A stretch of DNA of 64,000 nucleotides from JADGGM01 sp027307005. Lineage in GTDB: Bacteria; Gemmatimonadota; Gemmatimonadetes; Gemmatimonadales; Gemmatimonadaceae. Location of the stretch: the NCBI GenBank assembly GCA_035455745.1, contig DATIEP010000055.1:248001-312000 (forward strand), read 5' to 3'. This document shows positions 8,767 to 17,205 of this stretch, one piece after another. The translations under genes and the position numbers were made by a program. Under the pieces are notes generated by a model. The model did no database searches. It saw only the letters and a program-made list of their open reading frames with translations, and had not been told where the DNA came from. Each line of letters starts with the position of its first letter. Within the stretch, counting starts at the first letter, position 1.

Positions 8767-9270
8767 ATGCGCCAGCTTGCTCTCCTGGCAACGCCGCTCG
8801 TCGCGCTATCCATGCGTGGCACCCCGGCGTTCGCGCAACGCATGCACATGGGTTCGGACACGTCGGGTCACGACTCCGCCTTCGCCGCCAGGCAGGCGCG
8901 CGGCAAGATGGTGATGGGCGTCGACCAGTCGACCTCGACCCATCACTTCGTCGATCTGCCCAACGGAGGACGCATCACGCTGGTTCGCGACTCCGACGAT
9001 GCGGCCGGGGCGGCGCGCATCCAGCACCACCTGCGCGAGATCGCGGCCGCCTTTTCCTCCGGCGACTTCTCATCGCCGATGCTCGTGCACATGAGGGACG
9101 TTCCCGGCACACGAGTCATGGCAGAGAAGAAAGCGCTGATTCACTACTCTACGCGTGCGCTCGATCGCGGCGGCGAGCTGACCATCCAGTCGGCGGATCC
9201 GGACGCCGTGCGCGCTATACACGAGTTCCTCGCCTTCCAACGCACCGAGCATCACGTTCCGCCTACGTAA
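8767..9270 (+). CDS. Conserved secreted protein, unknown function
   Basis: 167 residues. The ATG at 8767 is chosen because GGAGG sits five bases upstream. A signal peptide (MRQLALLATPLVALS, cleavage near AFA-QR) is followed by a His/Met-rich segment (QRMHMGSDTSGHDS) and a compact domain with HHFVDLPNGGRITLVRD, a helix RIQHHLREIAAAF and HMRDVPGTRVMAEKKALI. Proteins of this shape occur in Acidobacteria and Gemmatimonadota and are sometimes mislabelled aspartate carbamoyltransferase; nothing here supports that enzyme. The Met/His-rich start could bind metal, which is speculation. It is divergent from the Crp-like gene with about 115 bases between them. Confidence 0.75.
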   Translation: MRQLALLATPLVALSMRGTPAFAQRMHMGSDTSGHDSAFAARQARGKMVMGVDQSTSTHHFVDLPNGGRITLVRDSDDAAGAARIQHHLREIAAAFSSGDFSSPMLVHMRDVPGTRVMAEKKALIHYSTRALDRGGELTIQSADPDAVRAIHEFLAFQRTEHHVPPT

Positions 9271-9448
9271 ATAAACCTTCGGAGAATCTCGTGAAGGCGG
9301 GGTGACATGCCGCGTGCGTGGGCGAGTGAACCGGCGCCTCGACCTGTCGGGCTCGAGGCACCTGATCCTTACAGGACTCTCGGCCGCGCTCCCTCGCCGG
9401 CACCGGTGCGCGCCGGTATGATTGCGCGTCCGATTAGGCCGCGCCCAC

Positions 9449-12199
9449 ATGCCGAATCGATATCGAGCCGCAACCTGTGCACTGCTCCTGCTCGTACTCG
9501 CCGCGGGCAGCGCCGCGCGTGCGCAGGACTCGGTCGCCTACCGCAACGCCACCCTCCCGGTCGACGCCCGCGTTCGGGACCTCTTGGGCCGGATGACACT
9601 CCAAGAAAAGTTTTGGCAGTTGTTCATGATTCCGGGCGATCTCGACGACAGTACGCACGACTTCTCACATGGGATCTTCGGCCTTCAAGTCGACGCGAAG
9701 CACGCGGCGCTTCCTCCCAATCCACCTCCCACGGCGTCTCTGGAAAAAACGACGCGTTCCGGAGCCGGCAGCACGCGACCGGCCGACACGCCGACTGCGG
9801 ACGACGTCGCGGCCGCCGCCGCCCGCACCGACGCCGAGCGCATCGATGCCATTCAGCGCTACTTCGTGCTGCACACGCGACTCGGCATCCCGATCATTCC
9901 ATTCGACGAGGGCGTGCACGGGCTGGTGCGAGATGGAGCCACGGACTTTCCCGCCGCGATCGCCCTCGCAGCTGCGTTCGATACGTCGCTCGTTAGGCAG
10001 GTGGCCGGCGTCATCGCCGACGAAGCGGCGAGCCGCGGGATCCGGCAGCTGCTGTCGCCCGTCGCGAACGTCGCCACCGACGTGCGGTGGGGCCGCGTCG
10101 AGGAGACGTACGGCGAAGATCCGTTTCTCGCGGCGCGGATGACCGGCATCTACGTCCACGCGCTCGAGCACGCCGGCGTGATCGCGACGCCGAAACATTT
10201 CGTCGCCAACGTCGGTGCGGGCGGGCGCGACAGCTATCCGATCGACGTTGGCCGGCGCACGCTCGAGGAAACGTACTTTCCGCCGTTTCGGGCCGCGCTG
10301 TCGAACGGCGCGCAGTCGATCATGACGGCGTACAACTCGGTGGGCGGCGTGCCGGCCACGCAAAACCACCGCCTGCTCACCGACGTGCTCCGCCGCGACT
10401 GGGGATTCACAGGCTTCGTGATCTCGGATGCGGCCGCGACCAGCGGCGCGACGGTGCTGCACCACACCGAGCCTAACACAGCGATCGCCGCGCGCGATGC
10501 CTTCGAGGCCGGATTGGACGTCGTGTTCCAGTCGTCGTGGCCGCAATACCGCCCGTATTGGCGCGCCGTCGCCGACTCACTCATACCTCCAGCGGTGATC
10601 GACAGCGCCGTGGCCGCGGTGCTCCGCGCGAAGTTTTCGATCGGACTGTTCGACCACCCGTACGCCGATCCGAACACCGCTGCGCGCGAGGCCGGCGACG
10701 CGACGCACCGCGCGCTGGCACGAACGGCGGCCCGCGAAGGCATGGTGCTGCTACGGAACCGCCACGCGCTGCTTCCGTTAGGCAAGGACATTCGCCGCAT
10801 CGCCATCATCGGCGTCGATGCAGTTGAGGCGCGCACGGGCGGCTACAGCCCACGAGGCGTGGCGCGTGTCTCCATCGTCGACGGCATCCGGGCCGCCCTG
10901 CCGCGGACACGCGTGATGTACGCGCCAGGTCCGGGTCGCCTCTCTCCGGAGGTCGTACCCGTGCCCGCCGCGGCGTTGGGTGCGCCTCCGCGCGATACTC
11001 CGTCCCGTGGACTCCGCGCCGAGTACTTCGACAACATCGATCTCGCCGGCGCGCCGCGCCTCGTACGCGCCGATTCGCAGGTGAATTTTGCGTGGACGCT
11101 CGAGTCGCCGGGGCGCGGCATCCCGTTCGACTGGTATTCCGCCCGCTGGACGGGAACCATCACCGTCCCGCGCGGCACGCCCGCCGCCACTCAGTTAGGC
11201 ATCGTGGGCAACGACGGCTACCGGCTGTGGCTCGATGGAACGCTGCTCATCGACGACTGGCGGAAGCAAAGCGTCGGCACGACCCTCGAACCCGTGTCCC
11301 TGCGCCCGGGGACGCGCCACACGATCCGTCTCGAGTACTTCGAGACCAGAGGCAACGCGCGCCTCACGCTCGTGTGGAACGCCGGCATGCCTAACCACTG
11401 GCAGGCGGACATCGACAGCGCCCTGACCATCGCTCGGCGAGCCCAGGCTGCCATCGTCGTCGCCGGCGTCGAAGAAGGCGAGTTCCGCGACCGCGCCCTG
11501 CTCGCGCTGCCCGGCCACCAAGAGCAGTTGATTCGGGCCGTCGCCGCCACCGGCACGCCGGTCGTGGTGGTATTGGTCGGCGGCAGCGCGATCACAATGA
11601 GCAACTGGCTCGCCCGCGTTCGCGCCGTGTTGGATGTGTGGTACCCTGGCGAGCAGGGCGGCAACGCGGTTGCCGATGTCCTCTTCGGCGATGCGGACCC
11701 TGCGGGCCGCCTGCCCGTCACGTTCCCGATCGCTGAAGGACAGCTTCCGTTAGTCTACGACCACTGGCCCACCGGCCGCGGCGACGATTATGCCGACCTC
11801 AGCGGGCATGCGCTCTTCCCCTTCGGCTACGGACTCAGCTACACGACATTCGCCTACTCGGCGCTCGCCGTCACACCAGACTCGATCGCGCCGGGCGGCA
11901 CAGCGCGCGTGACGTGCCGCGTGAAAAACACCGGCGCCCGCGCCGGCGACGAGGTCGTGCAATTGTACCTGCGGGACGAGCTGGCGCCCGTGGTGCGGCC
12001 CGTGATCCAGCTCGCCGGATTCGCGCGCATTCACCTCGCTGCCGGCGAGGAGCGCGAAGTAAGCTTTCCGCTCGACGCGTCCGAGCTTTCGACGCTCGAT
12101 TCTGCCATGCACCGTGTAGTCGAGCCCGGCACGTATCGTCTGGCTCTCGGCGCCTCGTCGGTCGACATCCGTCTTCGCGGCACCCTCGTCGTCCGATGA
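9449..12199 (+). CDS. Secreted GH3 glycoside hydrolase with PA14 insert
   Basis: 916 residues from the ATG at 9449; the frame opens at a TTG at 9422. After a signal peptide (cleavage near ARA-QD) comes a GH3 barrel (about 35-400) with the nucleophile Asp at about residue 327 in GFVISDAAA. Then follows the alpha/beta sandwich domain, interrupted by a PA14 domain at about 520-650 (RAEYFDNIDLAG through NARLTLVWNAG). A fibronectin-III-like C-terminal domain spans about 808-914. This is the architecture of beta-glucosidases and beta-xylosidases, the PA14 insert usually shaping substrate binding near the active site. The nucleophile motif reads S-D-A rather than the common S-D-W. Likely periplasmic or extracellular oligosaccharide degradation. 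Confidence 0.95.
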   Translation: MPNRYRAATCALLLLVLAAGSAARAQDSVAYRNATLPVDARVRDLLGRMTLQEKFWQLFMIPGDLDDSTHDFSHGIFGLQVDAKHAALPPNPPPTASLEKTTRSGAGSTRPADTPTADDVAAAAARTDAERIDAIQRYFVLHTRLGIPIIPFDEGVHGLVRDGATDFPAAIALAAAFDTSLVRQVAGVIADEAASRGIRQLLSPVANVATDVRWGRVEETYGEDPFLAARMTGIYVHALEHAGVIATPKHFVANVGAGGRDSYPIDVGRRTLEETYFPPFRAALSNGAQSIMTAYNSVGGVPATQNHRLLTDVLRRDWGFTGFVISDAAATSGATVLHHTEPNTAIAARDAFEAGLDVVFQSSWPQYRPYWRAVADSLIPPAVIDSAVAAVLRAKFSIGLFDHPYADPNTAAREAGDATHRALARTAAREGMVLLRNRHALLPLGKDIRRIAIIGVDAVEARTGGYSPRGVARVSIVDGIRAALPRTRVMYAPGPGRLSPEVVPVPAAALGAPPRDTPSRGLRAEYFDNIDLAGAPRLVRADSQVNFAWTLESPGRGIPFDWYSARWTGTITVPRGTPAATQLGIVGNDGYRLWLDGTLLIDDWRKQSVGTTLEPVSLRPGTRHTIRLEYFETRGNARLTLVWNAGMPNHWQADIDSALTIARRAQAAIVVAGVEEGEFRDRALLALPGHQEQLIRAVAATGTPVVVVLVGGSAITMSNWLARVRAVLDVWYPGEQGGNAVADVLFGDADPAGRLPVTFPIAEGQLPLVYDHWPTGRGDDYADLSGHALFPFGYGLSYTTFAYSALAVTPDSIAPGGTARVTCRVKNTGARAGDEVVQLYLRDELAPVVRPVIQLAGFARIHLAAGEEREVSFPLDASELSTLDSAMHRVVEPGTYRLALGASSVDIRLRGTLVVR

Positions 12200-12327
12200 T
12201 CGTGGCCGCTCATAACAGCAATTGAGGCTGCCTCCACATTGCCCTTGTCCTGTCAAGCGGGACATGGCAAGTTGATGAATACCTGCACACGCGACGTCGA
12301 CATACCGTGCAGCGTAGGAGAGAGACC

Positions 12328-13518
12328 ATGCGGGCCCACCCGATCGCCGCGCATTCCGGCCTGGCGCACCGCCTGTGCACCATGGGATCGGTTGTGACCA
12401 TGCTCTGGAGCATGAGCGGGCCACCGCCGCTCGCCGCGCAGAGCGAGGGTCGCCCCGGCTCCGTCGACGCCGTCGTTCGCGACACCACCGGCGCCGGCGT
12501 CGCCGGGGCCGAACTGTCGATTGCCGGGACCACCGTCAGAGGCTTTACCGATGACGACGGCCACCTGCACCTTGGCCCCATCCCCCCCGGCCCCGCGCGC
12601 CTAACGGTACGCCGGCTCGGCTTCCGCGCCACGACCGTGGACGTCACGATCGCCGCGAACCGCGCGACGCTGGACACGGTGCAGTTGGTACAAGTCGCCC
12701 ACCGCCTCGATCCGATCACCGTGCGCAGCAGCATCCACGCGTACAGCTCGCGCATGATGGGATTCTATGAGCGGCGCAGCCAAGGGTTGGGCCATTTTTT
12801 CACGCGGCAGCAAATCGAAGACGCGAACCCCCGGTTCCTCACGGACATGTTCCGCCGAATTCCGGGCGTGCAGCTCGCATCGACCGACATCATCCAGCAC
12901 GCCGTGCGGATGCGCGGCGCGCGGGATTGTCCCCCGCTGCTCTGGCTGGATGGCGCGCCCGCCGCGGCGGCCGAGTACGATCTGGACACCATCGACCCGC
13001 TGTCGGTGGAAGCCATCGAGGTCTATAGCGGTCCATCCGAAGTTCCGGTGCAGTTCAAGCCGCCGATGGATGTACAGGCCTGCGGCGTGATCGTGCTCTG
13101 GACACGCCAGGGCGAGCCGCGGCACGCGTACGCGAAAGCGGCGCCCGCTCCCGACCAGATCGTGAAGATGATCGACTCGCTCAAGGTCTACACCGCCGAC
13201 GAAGTCGACGCGCCCGCGCACCAGGATACGAGCGTCCACGTGCAGCCGTTCTATCCCGAAGGCCTGTTCATGAGCGGCACGAGCGGACGAGTCGTCGCGG
13301 AGTTCGTCGTCGACACCTCGGGCGCCGTGGCGATGGGCACGTTCAGCGCCATCTCGTCCACCGACCCCGACTTCACCAACTCCGTTAGGCAGGCGCTGCG
13401 GCAGGCGCTCTACGTCCCCGCGGTGCGCAAGGGCCAGAAAGTGCAGCAGGTGGTCGAGCAGCCGTTCACGTTCGTGGCCGACAGCGCGACGCTGCGCCAC
13501 CTGAAAGGACGCTCCTGA
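12328..13518 (+). CDS. Carboxypeptidase-regulatory / TonB-plug / TonB-C fusion protein
   Basis: 396 residues from the ATG at 12328, eight bases after AGGAG. Order: signal peptide (to about 35); carboxypeptidase-regulatory-like beta sandwich (about 43-108, GAGVAGAELSIAGTTVRGF); a TonB-receptor plug domain (about 145-260, FLTDMFRRIPGVQL and IDPLSVEAIEVYSGP); then a TonB C-terminal-like domain (about 320-390, VVAEFVVDTSGAV to ALYVPAVRKGQKV). There is no 22-strand barrel, so it is not a transporter by itself. Plug and TonB-C are partners in normal TonB systems; here they are in one exported chain. Role unknown; possibly a periplasmic adaptor or decoy. Confidence 0.85.
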   Translation: MRAHPIAAHSGLAHRLCTMGSVVTMLWSMSGPPPLAAQSEGRPGSVDAVVRDTTGAGVAGAELSIAGTTVRGFTDDDGHLHLGPIPPGPARLTVRRLGFRATTVDVTIAANRATLDTVQLVQVAHRLDPITVRSSIHAYSSRMMGFYERRSQGLGHFFTRQQIEDANPRFLTDMFRRIPGVQLASTDIIQHAVRMRGARDCPPLLWLDGAPAAAAEYDLDTIDPLSVEAIEVYSGPSEVPVQFKPPMDVQACGVIVLWTRQGEPRHAYAKAAPAPDQIVKMIDSLKVYTADEVDAPAHQDTSVHVQPFYPEGLFMSGTSGRVVAEFVVDTSGAVAMGTFSAISSTDPDFTNSVRQALRQALYVPAVRKGQKVQQVVEQPFTFVADSATLRHLKGRS

Positions 13519-13547
13519 CCGCCTAACCGTGGGCCGGGGCGCGGTCA
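13516..13547. terminator. Convergent hairpin holding both stop codons
   Basis: TGACCGC at 13516-13522 and GCGGTCA at 13541-13547 form a 7-bp stem with an 18-base loop. The left arm begins with the TGA stop of the plug fusion; the right arm ends with the complement of the TGA stop of the DUF2182 gene. The loop starts with a CTAAC from the iterated motif. No T-tract is present, so intrinsic termination is doubtful. Confidence 0.4.
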
Positions 13548-14195
13548 GCCCGGCCGCGCCGCATGGGCAATGAGGACCACGCCCGCGACGACGACCGCCG
13601 TGCCGACCGCTCGCGCCCCGCCGCGGCCCGAGGGCACGAGGCGTTCGACCGTCACTGCCGCCGTCAGCGCCGCCATCGCGCGGACATCCATCAGGCCGAT
13701 CACAGCCAACACCGTGGTCAAGTTGGCGCAACTCCGGCAACAGTGCAGACCGAGACGCACACCGTGCCGCCACGAGGCGGCGGCGCTCGTCGGCTGGCCG
13801 CCGAGCACCGGCGCGTGTCGCGCGGCGGCGAGGTGCCGCGTCTTCCACGAGGTGAACTGGAAGGCGCCGGCAAGCAGCACGACTACTCCGCCCAACAGCG
13901 ACGCCGGCAGCGGCCGGCCGCGTCCGGCCGCTGCCAGCGCCACGCCTAACGGACACACCAGGAGGCCGGCCGCCGCCCAGACGGCGCAGTATCCCCCGCC
14001 GACCAGCACCGCCAGCCAGACCGGCCGCGCCGCGCCCGCGCGGGCCGCGGCGCGCCGATAGCGCCAGAGCGCCGGCAGCAACGATGGCAGCATCATCGCC
14101 GCCATCATCGCCGTCCACATGCCGATGGAACAGAGGGCGGCGAAGAGCCACGTCGCACCGGACTGCGGCATCCCCGGCATGAGCACGTTAGGCAT
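13545..14195 (-). CDS. DUF2182 multi-pass membrane protein
   Basis: 216 residues from the ATG at 14195; the longer open frame overlaps the upstream gene and is not coding-like. DUF2182 hallmarks are the Met-rich helix WTAMMAAMMLPSLLP, the FQFTSWKTRHL segment, RHGVRLGLHCCRSCANL with paired cysteines, and a final AALTAAVTVERL helix. About six membrane helices are apparent. The family is described as predicted metal-binding integral membrane proteins, without firm function. It follows the DUF899 gene by seven bases and is surely cotranscribed with it. Confidence 0.85.
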   Translation of the reverse strand: MPNVLMPGMPQSGATWLFAALCSIGMWTAMMAAMMLPSLLPALWRYRRAAARAGAARPVWLAVLVGGGYCAVWAAAGLLVCPLGVALAAAGRGRPLPASLLGGVVVLLAGAFQFTSWKTRHLAAARHAPVLGGQPTSAAASWRHGVRLGLHCCRSCANLTTVLAVIGLMDVRAMAALTAAVTVERLVPSGRGGARAVGTAVVVAGVVLIAHAARPG

Positions 14196-14202
14196 CCCGT
14201 GC

Positions 14203-14907
14203 TCAGCGCGCGCCGTATTCGTCCCGGCGGCGCAGCCACGCGCCGGATTCGTTCCGCCCTTTCGGCGCGCGGTCCAGCCACTGATACATGCCCCATAACC
14301 CGTCGAGCCCGCGCGCGTACGTCGAGTACGTGTGGTACACCGTGTCGCCCTCGCGCGCAAAGCTGCTCATCCCGGGCATCTCGCGCTCAGCCGGGTTCTT
14401 CGACGGCTGCAGGCGCCGGTAGTTGTACTCCATGTTGCCCTCGCGCTGCTGCTGCTCGGTGAACGACACGCTGAAGTCGGCGTTGAAATCGCTGCCGAAC
14501 GACGACGCCCACGGGAAGGTCCACCCCATCCGCCGTTGGTACGCCCGGATCTTGTCGAGTGGCGCGCGCGACACCGCCCAGAGCATCACGTCGTGATTCG
14601 CCAGATGCGTCGCGATGCCGTTGAATCCATCCGCAATCGCCGAGCACGAAGGGCATCCCACGGCGTCATTCGGACCGAGCATGAAATGGTAGACCAGAAG
14701 TTGTGAGCGGCCCTCGAACAGATCGCCCAGCGATGCACCGCCCTGTTCCGTCTCGAACCGGTAGTCCTTCGTCATCGGAACCCACGGCAGCTCCTGACGC
14801 CGGCGAGCGACCGTGTCGCTCAGTCGCGTTAGCTCCTTCTCTTCCTCGAGCAGTTCGAGTCGTGCGGCAAGCCATTGTTCGCGTGTCCCGCTGGTGTGTG
14901 TCGACAT
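14203..14907 (-). CDS. DUF899 thioredoxin-like protein
   Basis: 234 residues. DUF899 signatures are visible: an N-terminal helix with EEEKELTRLSDTVARRRQELPW, then YRFETEQGGASLGDLFEG, LLVYHFMLGPNDAVGCPSCSA with a C-x2-C pair in the thioredoxin position, and VSRAPLDKIRAYQRRMGW. The fold is thioredoxin-like. The family is usually cytoplasmic and of unproven function, often described as a dithiol oxidoreductase. It heads a two-gene operon with DUF2182, whose cysteine-bearing membrane helices may be a redox or metal partner, which is inference. It is divergent from the regulator at 15039. Confidence 0.9.
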   Translation of the reverse strand: MSTHTSGTREQWLAARLELLEEEKELTRLSDTVARRRQELPWVPMTKDYRFETEQGGASLGDLFEGRSQLLVYHFMLGPNDAVGCPSCSAIADGFNGIATHLANHDVMLWAVSRAPLDKIRAYQRRMGWTFPWASSFGSDFNADFSVSFTEQQQREGNMEYNYRRLQPSKNPAEREMPGMSSFAREGDTVYHTYSTYARGLDGLWGMYQWLDRAPKGRNESGAWLRRRDEYGAR

Positions 14908-15038
14908 GATCGTTCTCCTGTGCCGGATCGCCCGGGCTCGTGGTGGTCATCGGGGTGATTGGTGCATCCCCGTCACGAGCTATGTTTAGTGCCGACCGTG
15001 GCTCGGGTGAGAGTGACAAGTATGTCGCGATTCCATCG

Positions 15039-16256
15039 ATGGACGCGCTGATCGCAGCGGCCGCGCGCGCCCTGGCGGCGGGTGACGCGCTCGGCGCGCT
15101 CAACCTCATCGCGCTGCGCGACGACGCGCCGGCGCTGGCGTTGCGCGGCATCGCGATGGCGCAGCTCGGCGATCTCGTGCGCGCGCGGACGCTCCTGCGA
15201 AGCGCGCAGCGCGCGTTCCGCCCAACGGACGCCGTGGCGCGCGCCCGATGCGTGGTGGCCGAGGCGGAAATCGCGCTCGCGACGCGGGAGCTCGGCTGGC
15301 CGGCGCGGTCGCTGGAAGCCGCGCGCGCCACGCTCGACGCCCACGGCGACCGGTTGAACGCGGCGTACGCGCGCTACCTTTCCGTTAGGCGGATGCTGCT
15401 GATCGGCCGCCTCGACGACGCCGAGGCGGCGCTGACCGCGCTCGATCCGCGGCCGCTCCCGCCCGCCTGGCGGACCGCCCACCACCTTGCCGTCGCCGGC
15501 ATTGCGATGCGGCGCCTGCGCACGAAATCCGCGCGGTCCGCGCTGGCACGCGCCGCGCGCGCGGCAGAGCGCGCGGGCATCCCGGGGCTCACCGCCGAAG
15601 TCGAGCACGCATTCGAGGCGCTCGCGGCGCCGGCGGCTCGCCTGATCGCGAACGGCGTCGAGCGCCTGCTGCTGCTCGAAGAGGTGGAAAGCGTGTTCAC
15701 GTCCAACGCGCTCGTCGTGGATGCGTGCCGACTCGTCGTGCGCGATCCGGGAACGATGGTGTCGCTCGCCGGCCGGCCGGTGCTGTTCGCGATCGCCCGC
15801 GCGTTAGGCGAAGCCTGGCCCGGCGGAGCCACGCGCCGCGACTTGCTCGCGCGGGCGTTCGGCGCCAAGTTTGTGGACGAATCGCACCGCGCGCGACTCC
15901 GCGTGGAGATCGCGCGGCTGCGGCGAATACTCAGACCACTCGCCGGCGTGACCGCCACCGAGGACGGGTTCGCGCTGGCGCCGAAGCGGCGGCGTGTCGT
16001 CGTGCTCACACCGCCCGTCGATGGACACACGGCCGCGGTGCTCGCGTTTCTCGCCGATGGAGAGTCCTGGTCGAGCTCGGCGCTCGCATTGGCCCTCCGG
16101 ACGAGTCAACGCACGGTGCAGCGCGAGCTGGACAGCCTCGCATCGGCGGGGAAAGTGCAGTCCGTTGGGCGCGGACGTGCGCGTCGTTGGTCGACGCCGC
16201 CCGCGGTCGGGTTCACGACGACGCTGCTGCTGCCGACACCACTTCCCACTGCGTGA
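15039..16256 (+). CDS. TPR-like and winged-helix regulator
   Basis: About 405 residues from the ATG at 15039, where the helical domain begins (MDALIAAAARALAAGDALGAL); the frame is open back to 14940. The first two thirds is an alpha-alpha superhelix rich in Ala, Arg and Leu, of TPR-like character. The C-terminal third has two DNA-binding-like parts: one with LRVEIARLRRILRPLAGVT, resembling OmpR-type winged helices, and a final HTH with SSALALALRTSQRTVQREL. It is thus a probable transcription factor controlled by protein or ligand binding to the superhelix. The beta-propeller gene follows after nine bases. Confidence 0.75.
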   Translation: MDALIAAAARALAAGDALGALNLIALRDDAPALALRGIAMAQLGDLVRARTLLRSAQRAFRPTDAVARARCVVAEAEIALATRELGWPARSLEAARATLDAHGDRLNAAYARYLSVRRMLLIGRLDDAEAALTALDPRPLPPAWRTAHHLAVAGIAMRRLRTKSARSALARAARAAERAGIPGLTAEVEHAFEALAAPAARLIANGVERLLLLEEVESVFTSNALVVDACRLVVRDPGTMVSLAGRPVLFAIARALGEAWPGGATRRDLLARAFGAKFVDESHRARLRVEIARLRRILRPLAGVTATEDGFALAPKRRRVVVLTPPVDGHTAAVLAFLADGESWSSSALALALRTSQRTVQRELDSLASAGKVQSVGRGRARRWSTPPAVGFTTTLLLPTPLPTA

Positions 16257-16265
16257 GGTCCACGC

Positions 16266-16922
16266 ATGTCTCGATCGCGCGCCGAAATCGTGAGGGAATA
16301 CGGCCCGTTTCCCGGCATCGCACGCGTGAACGGCGTCACGTACGACGGCCGCAACGTGTGGCTCGCGTCCGGCGACAAACTGCACACCATCGATCCGGCG
16401 AGCGGCGAACCGATTCGTTCGATCGACGTGCCGTCACACGCCGGAACGGCGTTCGACGGCACCCATCTGTATCAGATCGCCGGTGACCAAATTCACAAAG
16501 TTGATCCCGAAACGGGCCGCGTTGTCAACACCATCCCCGCGCCTTCCAAAGACGGCAGCGCCGGCCTCGCGTGGGCCGAAGGTACCCTCTGGGTAGGCCA
16601 GTATCGCGAGCGAAAAATTTACGAGATCGATCCGGAGACTGGCGCAATCAAGCGAACCATCGAATCGAACCGGTTCGTTACCGGTGTCACATGGGTTGAC
16701 GGCGAATTGTGGCACGCGACCTGGGAGAACGACGAGAGCGACGTGCGACGCGTCGATCCACGAACCGGTGCCGTGCTCGAGACGATTGACATGCCTCGCG
16801 GCACCGGCGTGTCGGGACTCGAGTCAGATGGCGCCGATCGTTTTTTCTGCGGCGGCGGAGCGAGCGGGAAAGTGACCGCAGTACGACGGCCGCGACGCGC
16901 CGCCGCGGGTGACGGCCGTTAG
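16266..16922 (+). CDS. Beta-propeller protein, glutamine cyclotransferase/Vgb-like
   Basis: 218 residues without a signal peptide. It shows at least five blade repeats of the type I-x-x-I-D-P-x-T-G-x-x-x-x-T-I (HTIDPASGEPI, HKVDPETGRVVN, YEIDPETGAIKR, RRVDPRTGAVLE), as in streptogramin-lyase Vgb and plant-type glutaminyl cyclotransferases. At 218 residues it is short for a seven-blade propeller. It is nine bases behind the regulator gene, so the two probably act together, perhaps as sensor and regulator. The stop TAG is part of a GTTAGGC motif. Confidence 0.8.
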   Translation: MSRSRAEIVREYGPFPGIARVNGVTYDGRNVWLASGDKLHTIDPASGEPIRSIDVPSHAGTAFDGTHLYQIAGDQIHKVDPETGRVVNTIPAPSKDGSAGLAWAEGTLWVGQYRERKIYEIDPETGAIKRTIESNRFVTGVTWVDGELWHATWENDESDVRRVDPRTGAVLETIDMPRGTGVSGLESDGADRFFCGGGASGKVTAVRRPRRAAAGDGR

Positions 16923-17069
16923 GCGGGCCCACATGTTGAACGGCGCCTGAATTGCTGTTCGCGCTTGTCGGAGACAGCGGGCAAGCGTGCGCGATGTCGG
17001 GGCTGGAAATCCGGCTCCTCTGTAGAGGGTGCCAAGGATACGAAAAGGATGCGAGGGACGGGGAGGATT

Positions 17070-17136
17070 GCCTCCGCCCAAGGCGCGGAGGCTGGCCGAT
17101 ACGCTCGTGTCCGTGTCCAAATGAGCGTATCAGCCA
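17070..17136. repeat. Two adjacent hairpins in a convergent intergenic gap
   Basis: The 283-base gap between two convergent genes (16922 and 17206) holds two neat hairpins. The first is a perfect 8-bp stem (GCCTCCGC at 17070-17077, GCGGAGGC at 17085-17092, 7-base loop). The second, one base later, is a 14-bp stem (17093-17106 with 17123-17136, one G-T pair, 16-base loop). Neither is followed by a T-run. They may end or protect transcripts from both sides, or belong to a dispersed intergenic element or small RNA. Confidence 0.55.
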
Positions 17137-17205
17137 GCCCTACGCGCTGGGCACCACACTCTCCTTCGAGCCGCGGCAATCCTGCCCGTCCAGACGCAGC
17201 TCTCT

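Noticed and set aside
9422..9448. TTG start for the GH3 gene
   Set aside because: The signal peptide begins properly at the ATG at 9449; the extra nine residues have no supporting ribosome site.
12200..12327. Inverted repeat upstream of the TonB-plug fusion as an operator
   Set aside because: Only five paired bases (TGTCC/GGACA) around an eight-base gap, too weak to call.
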